Below are positions 1 to 7,395 of a DNA stretch of 21,396 nucleotides, in pieces. Source of the DNA: a virus; IMG/VR virus record IMGVR_UViG_3300036770_002619, positions 1 through 21,396 of that record. One strand, written 5' to 3'. The notes under the pieces were generated by a model. That model made no database searches and had not been told where the DNA came from. It worked only from the letters and a program-made list of their open reading frames with translations. The position numbers and the translations under genes are program-made. Within the stretch, counting starts at the first letter, position 1; every line of letters begins with the position of its first letter.

Positions 1-3000
1 GATGACACAGTTATTGAGTCGGAAGACTGGGAAGATGACTTTGGCGGTTTGCTAGCTTCTATTACAGAATTTGCTGAGGCAGATGTAACTCCAGGTGTTT
101 ACACAGAAGAAGAGCGTTCAGAAGCAGCTTCTTCACAGGTACGAGACAAACTTGGTCGCTTTGCTGTTATGGGAGAGCGTGTTGTCATTGGTGGGGACTA
201 CAACTACCAAGGAAACATCACAGCCTTAAACCCAGAGACTCAAGAAGTGAGTGTTGAGCTAGATAACGGAAACACTGTTACTGTTCCTAGCAACACAATT
301 CAAGAAGTCAGCACTTTTGAGCCAGTATCAACTGCAAACTTCCCTGCCAATAACCTAGATTTCACAGGCATCCTCGGAGAGCCTCGTGTACCGATTGACC
401 AGCCAACAGCGCAGTTGCCTGGTCGCCTTCCTCCTCTAACTGCTCCTAGTGTCAACCTTTTGATTAATGACTGGGGCTCTTGGGTTGCAGAACAGCGTCT
501 CGCCCCTGAATACAGCGGGGACCCAGTTCCACCTATGCAGTACAAAACTGCTCCAGATGTAAACACTGCTCTTGGTCGCTATTACGAAGGAAGCAAGAAC
601 CCAGACGGAACAACTAAGCAAGAGTGGAACCCTGCAACTGCTCCCAACCTTATGGACCTAAGTCCATTCCTACGCGACTGGTACAAGAACGCTGGAACAA
701 AAACCGCTGGTGACCTTGCTCGGGAAAGATTTACTGGTTGGCATCCATACAACCCTAAGTTCGAGAAAAAAGATAATAAAAATAGTAGATATGAAGGTGT
801 AGTTGCTGCTGGTACTGGCGATACAGACCTGACACCAGAAACAGCAGACGTTGCTCCTCTCTACATGGCAATTGTTGCCGAGGATGACCCACAAGCTGTG
901 ATGGAACTTGTTTGCTTAATCCCAGCAAGCAAGAAGACTCGTACCCCTGCTACTTTCGTTCGTCGCAACAAAAAGTGGGAGCGCAACGACCAAATTGCTC
1001 GTGACCTAAACAGCCCAACCCCCCCTCCAGTCGTTCTTCTTGATGCTGAAACTCTTTCAATCGTCACAGAACAGATTGACGGAAATGTTTCAGTAACTGC
1101 CTCTCTTCGAGTACCTAGCCACTTTGCTCTGTCTAACAATGCAATCATCGCTTCAGTACAAGCTGCTGGTGGTTTAGACCGAAACCGAGGCAATGCCGAA
1201 AAACTTCGCCGTTACTGGACAATCGGTAAGGGTGGCCTCAAGATTCGTTGGAACACCCCAGGTGACTGGACTCGTTGCTACAAGCAGTTAGCTAAGTACA
1301 TGGGCCCACGAGCAAAGGGTTACTGCGCTCTTCGCCACAAGGAAATGACTGGCGTATGGCCTGGTTCCAAGTTCAATGTTGGTAAGAAGAGAAAGGGTAT
1401 TCGTGGTTCAGCTGATATCGAAACTCTTAAGCCAGAAGAAAAAGTTATTGGGGAGTTGACACTTCGAGCTCGCGCTTACTCAGCTAAGTCTCGCCTCTTG
1501 GGAAGAGAATCTGCCAAGCCAACAGAGCATGGCTCCAAGTTCATTATTCCTTTGGTAATCCCAGAGGGACTTGAGTCTGGAGACGGTCGAATTTTTGAGA
1601 AGGGCGCAATTAGTATGCGCGAACTTCCTATTCCACTGCTCTGGCAAATTAAGACAGGTCAAGGTCACGACGGCTCAGTTGTGGTCGGTCAAATCACCCA
1701 CATGGAGCGCACAGACCAAGGAATTGGCAACGCCTATGGCGTTTTCGACCAAGGAGATTTCGGTAAAGAAGCCGAAAGACTGGTTCGCAACGGTTTTATC
1801 CGTGGCGTATCAGCCGATATGGACCAGTTCGTTGCTGAGGAGCCAGAGATGGCTGCCGACGACGATTCTGGAGACTCGAAGAAAATCGAGTCAGGTAGAA
1901 TAAATATCACGAGCGCACGGGTCATGGCTGTAACCATCGTCCCGAAACCTGCGTTTCAAGAGTGCTTTATTCAGTTAGTAGAAGACACAAAAGCTCAGGA
2001 GGGCGAAGTGCTACCAGACGGCGTATATGTGGAGGGAGTTGACCCGCTAGACGCTTCGGCGCTTGTTGCCTGCGGAATGGTTGCTGGTGCTATCCCTGTT
2101 GAGCCACCAAAGGAATGGTTCGACAACCCCAAACTTACAAAAGCGACACCACTCACAATCACAGACGAGGGTCGCGTATTCGGTCACATTGCTGCTTGGC
2201 ATGTAGACCACATCGGAATGGCTTTTGGGACTCGTCCCCCACGCAGCCGCTCTAAGTATTCATATTTCCACACTGGTGTAATCCGAACCGCTGACGGTGA
2301 AGATGTCCCAGTTGGTCAACTCACTTTGGCTGGCGGTCACGCTGGTTTAGAAGCTTCTGCAGAGGAAGCAGTTCGTCACTACGACGACACTGCATCAGCT
2401 TTCGCAGATGTGCACGCAGGAGAGGATGCTTACGGAATCTGGGTTTCAGGCGCACTACGCCCTGGCACAACCCCCGAGCAAATCCGCGCTGCCCGTGCCT
2501 CAGCACCATCGGGAGACTGGCGTCCAATCAAGGGTCACCTTGAGCTTGTTGCAGTATGCCAAGTAAACGTTCCAGGCTTCCCGATTGCTCGTGCTCGTGT
2601 TGCATCAGGTCAAGTTATGGCTCTTGTTGCTGCTGGTGCCAATGTTTTGGCTCAAATGAAGCACGACCCTCTTGCAGAAATTAACAAAAAAATTGACCGT
2701 CTACAGAAGCCACTTGTTGCAAGTAAGCACGCAGAGCTTGCTGCCAAGGTCAAGAAAGTTAAGGAAGAAGACAAGGCAGACGAAAACGGTTGGGAATACA
2801 TGATTCAGATGCTGGATGACAATCCAGAATCCGAAATGGCTGTCATCTCTCGTCGTCTTCGTATGCGTCTTGCCAAGGAAGGTAAGGCTCTTGACGACGG
2901 CTCTTTCCCAATTCGAAACTCTGACGACCTAAAGAATGCAATCCAAGCTTATGGTCGCTCTAAGCCCGGCGCTCGCGGCAAGGTTCGCAAGCACATTATG

Positions 3001-4074
3001 CGTCGTGCTCGTGCCCTCCGCCGAGTAGACCTCATCCCAGAGAAGTGGAAGAGCGCATCAATGGAGGACTTTGGCGAGTTCATTTCAGACGGTGCCGAAG
3101 CCACAATCCAAGAGCGTGCTCTTGCTGCATCCGCAGTGACTGAGTTCAAGCAATTCACTGAGGAAGAGCGCAAGATTTTGGCGAAGAAGGGCCAAGCCCT
3201 TCCTGATGGTTCATATCCCATCCGCAACGAGTCAGACCTAAAGAACGCAATTTCGGCTTATGGTCGCTCCAACCCAGAAGACCGCGCAAAGGTTCGCACT
3301 CACATTCGCAAGCGTGCCCGTGCCCTAGGCAAGGAAGAGCTTGTTCCAGAAAACTGGAAAGCGGCTTCCACAATTGACTCGATGGTAGATGACCTTCGCC
3401 TTCGTGCTGAATTGTCTGCCCAGTCAGCAAATTTAGGAGCACTTTTTGAAAATGGTTCTGTAACCGCTTCAGCGACTTTTGCAGATGTCGATGACCTCAC
3501 CGAAGAGGAAATCGAAGCTCTAAAAGTAGAAAGAATGAACCGCGCAAAAAAAGATGAGACCCGAGGCAAGTACACCCCCCAGACCCAACCTCGGGATGCT
3601 GCAGGAAAGTTCCGTAAGGTACTGGCTCGTTTGAAGTCAGACCTAGGAGTGGCTGGTCTGGACCGAGTAATCGAAAAAGTAGAAGAGGTCGAAAACCTCG
3701 ATAACGCTGGAGATTACGGCAATGCAGCTAAAGCAGCGGGCGATTTGATTGGAATTATCGACCGATTGGACGCAAAAGCGCTAAATCCTGAATCTTTAGA
3801 GAACGTCCGAGCCAGCTCAGCAGAGCTTGGAAAGGTCATTGCCAACCTGCCTTTTGCCTTCGGTGAGCAGGCAGAAAAGATTCGTTTCTCCGATGTTCCC
3901 CCTGCCCTGAAAAAGCTCATGGAAGATATGATTAAAAGGGTTGAGGACAAAATCGGAAAAGAAGATGCCGATGAGGCCACAGCCGATTTGAAGAAGTTCA
4001 TGTCTGGTGGCGATTACTACAACCAATCTGAGATTTCTTCCCAGATGGCGAAGCTCCTCAGGCTTCTGACCTAA
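1..4074 (+). CDS. Composite capsid maturation (prohead) protease, 5' partial
   Basis: The frame is open from base 1, so the start lies upstream of the window. Over 1,350 codons are present. Order seen: acidic N-terminus; a QVRDKLGRFA motif (136-165) followed by a short beta-rich segment; a Trp/Arg/Cys-rich block (1231-1368, key GYCALRHKE and WPG); an HK97-like serine protease core (about 1440-1990) with candidate catalytic His at 1666-1668 in GHDGS and Ser at 1810-1812 in RGVSAD; a GHIAAW to GIWVSGALRPG domain (about 2170-2640) that I recall from actinophage maturation proteases; two copies of a basic DGS.PIRN domain (2890-3369); a helical C-terminus opened by QPRDAAGKF. HK97-type proteases are usually 200-250 residues, so this is a multidomain fusion. 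It lies directly upstream of the capsid gene, whose long acidic N-terminal extension is its likely substrate. The protease call is good; roles of the added domains are unknown. Confidence 0.8.
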   Translation, partial: DDTVIESEDWEDDFGGLLASITEFAEADVTPGVYTEEERSEAASSQVRDKLGRFAVMGERVVIGGDYNYQGNITALNPETQEVSVELDNGNTVTVPSNTIQEVSTFEPVSTANFPANNLDFTGILGEPRVPIDQPTAQLPGRLPPLTAPSVNLLINDWGSWVAEQRLAPEYSGDPVPPMQYKTAPDVNTALGRYYEGSKNPDGTTKQEWNPATAPNLMDLSPFLRDWYKNAGTKTAGDLARERFTGWHPYNPKFEKKDNKNSRYEGVVAAGTGDTDLTPETADVAPLYMAIVAEDDPQAVMELVCLIPASKKTRTPATFVRRNKKWERNDQIARDLNSPTPPPVVLLDAETLSIVTEQIDGNVSVTASLRVPSHFALSNNAIIASVQAAGGLDRNRGNAEKLRRYWTIGKGGLKIRWNTPGDWTRCYKQLAKYMGPRAKGYCALRHKEMTGVWPGSKFNVGKKRKGIRGSADIETLKPEEKVIGELTLRARAYSAKSRLLGRESAKPTEHGSKFIIPLVIPEGLESGDGRIFEKGAISMRELPIPLLWQIKTGQGHDGSVVVGQITHMERTDQGIGNAYGVFDQGDFGKEAERLVRNGFIRGVSADMDQFVAEEPEMAADDDSGDSKKIESGRINITSARVMAVTIVPKPAFQECFIQLVEDTKAQEGEVLPDGVYVEGVDPLDASALVACGMVAGAIPVEPPKEWFDNPKLTKATPLTITDEGRVFGHIAAWHVDHIGMAFGTRPPRSRSKYSYFHTGVIRTADGEDVPVGQLTLAGGHAGLEASAEEAVRHYDDTASAFADVHAGEDAYGIWVSGALRPGTTPEQIRAARASAPSGDWRPIKGHLELVAVCQVNVPGFPIARARVASGQVMALVAAGANVLAQMKHDPLAEINKKIDRLQKPLVASKHAELAAKVKKVKEEDKADENGWEYMIQMLDDNPESEMAVISRRLRMRLAKEGKALDDGSFPIRNSDDLKNAIQAYGRSKPGARGKVRKHIMRRARALRRVDLIPEKWKSASMEDFGEFISDGAEATIQERALAASAVTEFKQFTEEERKILAKKGQALPDGSYPIRNESDLKNAISAYGRSNPEDRAKVRTHIRKRARALGKEELVPENWKAASTIDSMVDDLRLRAELSAQSANLGALFENGSVTASATFADVDDLTEEEIEALKVERMNRAKKDETRGKYTPQTQPRDAAGKFRKVLARLKSDLGVAGLDRVIEKVEEVENLDNAGDYGNAAKAAGDLIGIIDRLDAKALNPESLENVRASSAELGKVIANLPFAFGEQAEKIRFSDVPPALKKLMEDMIKRVEDKIGKEDADEATADLKKFMSGGDYYNQSEISSQMAKLLRLLT
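2890..3369 (+). repeat. Tandem duplication of a DUF6582-like domain inside the protease gene
   Basis: Two protein-level copies start at about 2890 and 3199, a period of 309 nt (103 codons). Shared features are DGS(F/Y)PIRN, DLKNAI.AYGRS, a basic helix with RARAL, and a closing P(E)(K/N)WK.AS. The linker between copies contains an acidic FTEEER-type helix. The copies look roughly two-thirds identical by eye. The family name is from memory; small basic domains of this kind occur at the C-termini of phage head proteins, and their function is not established. Confidence 0.8.
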
Positions 4075-4138
4075 GAACCAGAAAGAGCATCAAAATCGTA
4101 CAATCACCCTTCCGGGGATTATGTAACATTCTATCTAG

Positions 4139-4153
4139 GTGGAGTGCCTCCAC
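4139..4153 (+). promoter_or_regulatory. Small inverted repeat in capsid leader
   Basis: GTGGAG (4139-4144), loop TGC, CTCCAC (4148-4153): a perfect 6-bp stem. No T-run follows, so it is not an intrinsic terminator. The 5' arm includes the only SD-like sequence ahead of ATG 4159. Confidence 0.4.
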
Positions 4154-4196
4154 GCACCATGCGTATCGGAGTCCCTCGGCCTCGACTCATCAGCGA

Positions 4197-4221
4197 AAGA
4201 ACATAGAACATTCGTGTTCTT
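4197..4221 (+). promoter_or_regulatory. Alternative hairpins over a tandem AGAACAT repeat
   Basis: AGAACAT occurs twice in direct tandem (4198-4204 and 4205-4211) and is followed by TGTTCTT (4215-4221). The 3' arm can pair with either copy: AAGAACA/TGTTCTT (7 bp, 11-nt loop) or AGAACA/TGTTCT (6 bp, TTCG loop). The structures are mutually exclusive and lie just upstream of the capsid ribosome binding site. Confidence 0.45.
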
Positions 4222-4234
4222 ACCTAACTGCCCT

Positions 4235-4241
4235 AAGGAGG
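4235..4241 (+). promoter_or_regulatory. Ribosome binding site of the major capsid gene
   Basis: AAGGAGG lies only 4 nt before GTG 4246. It supports the GTG start over the in-frame ATG at 4264, which would be 22 nt from the site. CTAAGGAG also precedes the next two genes. Confidence 0.6.
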
Positions 4242-4245
4242 GACA

Positions 4246-6411
4246 GTGGACCGTATTAAGGAGATGATGGACCAGTTGTCTCAGCTTGACGACGCACAAG
4301 TTGCCGAGCTTCAGACAGCTATCATCAGCGAATTTGAATCGGTCGAGAAGGAAGACCCCTCTCCTGAAACAGTTGATGCTATGACGTCGCTTGCCGACAT
4401 GCTTGACTCCGTTCGTTCGGAACTCAAGCAGCGCGAAGCCGCAGTCGAGGAGCTCGCCCAGCGGGCCGCTGAGGCCGCGTCTCGTGTTTATGGGCAAGAT
4501 GGCGAAAAGTCAGATGAATCTTCAGAGGGCATGGAGTCCGATGAGGAAAAGAAGCCAATGGCTGAAGAAGCCCCAGAATCCGAAGCCGCTATGGCAAAGG
4601 ACGATGAGGAAATGAAGCCTGAGGCAGAAGCTCCTGCAACTCCAATGGCAGAGGACAAGGAAGAGGCTCCCGCCGATTCTGAGGCCCCAGCCGAGCCCGC
4701 ACCCGATGCCGAAGCCCCTAAAGCCGAGGACGAAGAGGAGAAGAAGAAAATGTCTGAAGCGTCTGCTGAAGTGGAGAAATCCGCTGAACTCTCGACTGAG
4801 ACTGACACCGTTTCTGAGGCTTCCGCCGAAGATACGCCAACCGAGGCACAAGTTGCCGAGGAAGCAATCACCGCTTCTGTTGAAGACGACCCTGAGGACG
4901 AGGCTGTTGAAGCCGAAGCTTCTGTGGACGACGATGCAGTAGCAGAAGCTTCTGTAGAAAAAGAGGCCACAGCTGAGGCTTCTTCCGAGGAGGACGAGGC
5001 TGCTGAAGCTTCCGACTCTGAAGAGGATGCTGCTGCTGAAGTTTCTGAAGATGCAGAGGCTGCAATTAAAGAAACATCAACTGAGCAACCCGCTCAAGAA
5101 ACCATGGAGGCACCCGTGACCGCCGCTGCAAACGCAGATAACCTCGACATCGAGGTCCCGGAGGACCGCCGTCTGGAAGTCAAGGAGTCAGCCGCGCCCG
5201 TGGCTATCACGGCAGGTGCTGATATCCCTGGTTACACAGCAGGCAGCCCTCTAGAAGACATGAACGCCGTAGCTGAGGCTATGGCAAAGCGCATTCACGC
5301 GCTACGTCGTGTGAATGGTGGAGATGGTGAACAGCACATTGTTGCTTCAGTCACCACTTCATTCCCAGAGGAGCGAACCCTCACCCAAGATGCACAGAGC
5401 AACTGGGAGAAGATTCAGAACCTTGTTTCACCTGCAGCCATTACCGCTGCTGGTGGACACGTTGCTCCTTTCGAAGCACGTTACGACATCTTCGGATTCG
5501 GAACAACAGCTCGTCCAGTTCGTGACGCGCTGCCCCGTTTCCAAGCTGACCGTGGCGGTATCCGCTTCGTAACACCCCCAGTCCTTTCAGACTACGCCGA
5601 CGCTGTTGGTGTTTGGACAGCTGCTAACGATGCAGCTGAGACACCAAGCCCAGCTTCGAAGACAAGCCTGACAGTGGCTGCTGCAGCGGAGAACACCGTC
5701 GCTACCGACGCTGTGACTCTCCAAATGCAGTTCGGTAACCTTGCAACCCGTGCATACCCAGAACTAATCGCTCGCCACAACGAGCTTGGTCTGATTCAGC
5801 ACGCTCGTGAGGCCGAGCAGTACCTACTCAGCAAGATTGCAGCTGGTTCGACAGCCGTGACCACCACAAGCCTTATCGGCTTCGGTCGCGACATGCTCGT
5901 TCAGGTTGGTCGCGCTGCTGCTGCGTACCGCTCCCGTCACCGCCTTGAGGCAGACGCACCACTTCGCATGATTCTCCCAGCTTGGGTGAAGGATGCAATG
6001 GCTGCTGACCTTGCTCTCGCAATGCCTGGTGACAACACACTCAATGCATACGCTGAAATTGATGGCTACCTCGCTTCACGCGGTGTAGTTGCCAGCTACA
6101 GCCTTGACCAAAACGTCTACGGTGCACAGAGCACTGGCGCACTCAACGAGTTCGCAGATTCCTTCACTTGGTATCTGTTCGCTGAGGGCACCTTCCTCTT
6201 CCTAGACGGTGGCACTCTGGACCTCGGTATCATCCGTGACTCCAGCCTTGTTGGTACCAACGACTACAAGATGTTCGTTGAGACCTTCGAGGGTGTTGCC
6301 AAGGTCGGCGTTGAGGGCCTCGCAATCACCTCGACCATCTCGGTCAACGGTGTTGCAGCCGCACTGCGTGACACCACTGGTGGCGCAACCGCAGCCGCTA
6401 TCGAGTACTAA
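4246..6411 (+). CDS. Major capsid protein with N-terminal acidic scaffold-like extension
   Basis: The product is 721 residues from GTG 4246. Residues 1-85 are predicted helical or coiled coil. Residues about 85-290 are low-complexity, dominated by Glu, Ala, Asp, Ser and Pro. The capsid core runs from about 320 to 721 and shows features typical of actinophage HK97-fold major capsid proteins: FPEERTL, a PVRDALPRF..DRGG.RF stretch, YPELI, AEQYLLSKI, RSRHRLEADAPLR, and a closing region with FLFLDGGTLDLGIIRDS. The core alone has normal capsid length (about 400), so the first 300 or so residues are an extra domain, most simply a fused scaffold (delta-like domain) removed by the upstream protease. 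A cut between about residues 300 and 326 is my inference. Capsid identity is confident; the scaffold role is inferred from position and composition. Confidence 0.93.
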   Translation: MDRIKEMMDQLSQLDDAQVAELQTAIISEFESVEKEDPSPETVDAMTSLADMLDSVRSELKQREAAVEELAQRAAEAASRVYGQDGEKSDESSEGMESDEEKKPMAEEAPESEAAMAKDDEEMKPEAEAPATPMAEDKEEAPADSEAPAEPAPDAEAPKAEDEEEKKKMSEASAEVEKSAELSTETDTVSEASAEDTPTEAQVAEEAITASVEDDPEDEAVEAEASVDDDAVAEASVEKEATAEASSEEDEAAEASDSEEDAAAEVSEDAEAAIKETSTEQPAQETMEAPVTAAANADNLDIEVPEDRRLEVKESAAPVAITAGADIPGYTAGSPLEDMNAVAEAMAKRIHALRRVNGGDGEQHIVASVTTSFPEERTLTQDAQSNWEKIQNLVSPAAITAAGGHVAPFEARYDIFGFGTTARPVRDALPRFQADRGGIRFVTPPVLSDYADAVGVWTAANDAAETPSPASKTSLTVAAAAENTVATDAVTLQMQFGNLATRAYPELIARHNELGLIQHAREAEQYLLSKIAAGSTAVTTTSLIGFGRDMLVQVGRAAAAYRSRHRLEADAPLRMILPAWVKDAMAADLALAMPGDNTLNAYAEIDGYLASRGVVASYSLDQNVYGAQSTGALNEFADSFTWYLFAEGTFLFLDGGTLDLGIIRDSSLVGTNDYKMFVETFEGVAKVGVEGLAITSTISVNGVAAALRDTTGGATAAAIEY
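4495..5090 (+). repeat. Acidic low-complexity tract within the capsid precursor
   Basis: The translation is almost entirely Glu, Ala, Ser, Asp and Pro, with a loose 9-12-residue recurrence of AEAS or EEAS followed by acidic residues, clearest at 4910-5060. At DNA level GAAGCTTCT-type words recur. This is internal repetition in a disordered scaffold-like segment. It also creates long open antisense frames, which I do not regard as genes. Confidence 0.7.
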
Positions 6412-6457
6412 GCCGATAGTCAACAAGTAGTCACAACGGGCGACGCTCAGAGAAGCT

Positions 6458-6463
6458 AAGGAG
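6458..6463 (+). promoter_or_regulatory. Ribosome binding site deciding the ATG 6473 start
   Basis: AAGGAG ends 9 nt before ATG 6473 but only 3 nt before the in-frame TTG at 6467, so ATG 6473 is preferred. The following gene has the same arrangement (AAGGAG at 7381-7386, 9 nt before ATG 7396). Confidence 0.65.
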
Positions 6464-6472
6464 ATATTGGAA

Positions 6473-7363
6473 ATGGCAACATTCAAAGGAGTTTATCCAG
6501 CGAACGAGTTAGTTCCAGCACCCTGCGGCATCCTGAGCGTCGCTCGTGTGATGAAACACACTGGACGGGAATATGACGAGAGGTGGATTCGTCACCTATC
6601 ACAGGAGACAAACTCTCTTCCGTCATACATTCGTCTACTAACTGTCAACGATGAAGTAGTTACAAACGGAACACTCTCAGATAATCAGGGCGACCAGACT
6701 TATCTTGAGTACACTCCCTTCTACGTTGACGCAGAGCTTTTTGATTCAACTTTCAGTCTTCCTGGTGAAGACCGATTTGCTCAAGTGGTTGCCGCGCTAG
6801 AGGCAGCCACACAAAAGGCAGTTGAACGAGAATTTTGGGAAGGGCTAGCCGCTCAAGCTCCTGACCCAGATACATCCAACATGTATCTGCGTAAGGCGTC
6901 CACCGTGACTGTCCCTGTTTCTGGTGCTAAAAAGCCAGAGAACGCCCTGATGATTCTAGAACAAGCAATCTCCGAATCACCTACAGGTGAGAAGGGGGTC
7001 ATTCACATGACACGAGACGTAGCCTCAATTCTTGGCTCTCGTCTTGTGTATAAGAAGGGTGACGACGAAAGTTTTGGTCGAGCAATGACTCGTCTAGGAA
7101 CAGATGTTGTTATTGGTTCTGGATACACAGGCAACGGCCCTATTGGAGACACGAACGCAGCTGCATCAGCCACTAACAAGTGGATGTATGCAACAGGTCA
7201 AGTAGATGTGCACCTCGGCAAAGTCGAGATTGTAAACGAGAACTTGGCACAAGGCGCAGATGTTACAATAAACAACATGAGGATTAAAGCATTCCGCCCC
7301 GCTGCGGTTTATGCAGACCCCTCGATGCATTTCGCAATGCGAGTGACACTTCCTAGCGACTAA
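6473..7363 (+). CDS. Second capsid-type protein (possible vertex/pentamer or minor capsid protein)
   Basis: The product is 296 residues from ATG 6473. It starts ATFKGVYPANELVPAPCG. Next comes a beta-rich stretch ending LEYTPFYVDAELF, a long helix around VVAALEAATQKAVEREFWEGL that could be an HK97-fold spine helix, and then GVIHMTRDVASILGSRLV and MYATGQVDVHLGKVEIVNE. I associate such sequences with actinophage head proteins encoded right after the major capsid gene. Phages such as T4 use one HK97-fold protein for hexamers and another for vertices, and a similar division is plausible here. No protease-cleaved extension is visible. The translation signal is strong, as expected for an abundant structural protein. 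Capsid-associated identity is fairly likely; the pentamer role is an inference. Confidence 0.65.
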   Translation: MATFKGVYPANELVPAPCGILSVARVMKHTGREYDERWIRHLSQETNSLPSYIRLLTVNDEVVTNGTLSDNQGDQTYLEYTPFYVDAELFDSTFSLPGEDRFAQVVAALEAATQKAVEREFWEGLAAQAPDPDTSNMYLRKASTVTVPVSGAKKPENALMILEQAISESPTGEKGVIHMTRDVASILGSRLVYKKGDDESFGRAMTRLGTDVVIGSGYTGNGPIGDTNAAASATNKWMYATGQVDVHLGKVEIVNENLAQGADVTINNMRIKAFRPAAVYADPSMHFAMRVTLPSD

Positions 7364-7395
7364 GCCCCACTACCAAAACTAAGGAGCACACTGGA

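Larger units (their letters stand above)
4075..4245 (+). promoter_or_regulatory. Leader region between protease and capsid genes
   Basis: This 171-nt stretch is the longest non-coding interval in the window. It holds two inverted repeats (listed separately), a possible 15-codon reading frame from ATG 4159 to TAG 4206 with only a distant GGTGGAG in front, and the capsid ribosome binding site. I see no convincing -35/-10 pair; an AT-richer patch around 4118-4135 could belong to a phage-type late promoter, but that is a guess. Its position in front of the most highly expressed gene makes a regulatory role plausible. Confidence 0.4.

Noticed and set aside
49-51. TTG as the start of the first gene
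   Set aside because: The frame is open without a stop to base 1, and the 16 codons before it read as a normal acidic protein segment, so the gene continues from upstream.
1231-1368. Zinc finger or nuclease in the Cys/His-containing GYCALRHKE block
   Set aside because: Only two Cys and one His lie in the block and they are not spaced as a metal site; I know the sequence as a conserved stretch in actinophage head proteins.
1571-1903. Alternative + strand reading frame inside the protease core
   Set aside because: It overlaps the conserved protease motifs in another frame and has no ribosome binding site or family features.
4205-4220. Resemblance of AGAACA-N4-TGTTCT to a steroid-receptor response element
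   Set aside because: The resemblance is to a eukaryotic site with a 3-nt spacer; it has no relevance in a phage. Kept only as an inverted repeat.
4488-4970. Long antisense reading frame in the capsid precursor
   Set aside because: Its Ser/Ala-rich product is just the complement of Glu/Ala-biased codons in the acidic tract; no ribosome binding site and no recognisable protein.
6467-6469. TTG as the start of the second capsid-type gene
   Set aside because: It is 3 nt from AAGGAG; ATG 6473 has a proper 9-nt gap and matches the neighbouring gene's arrangement.
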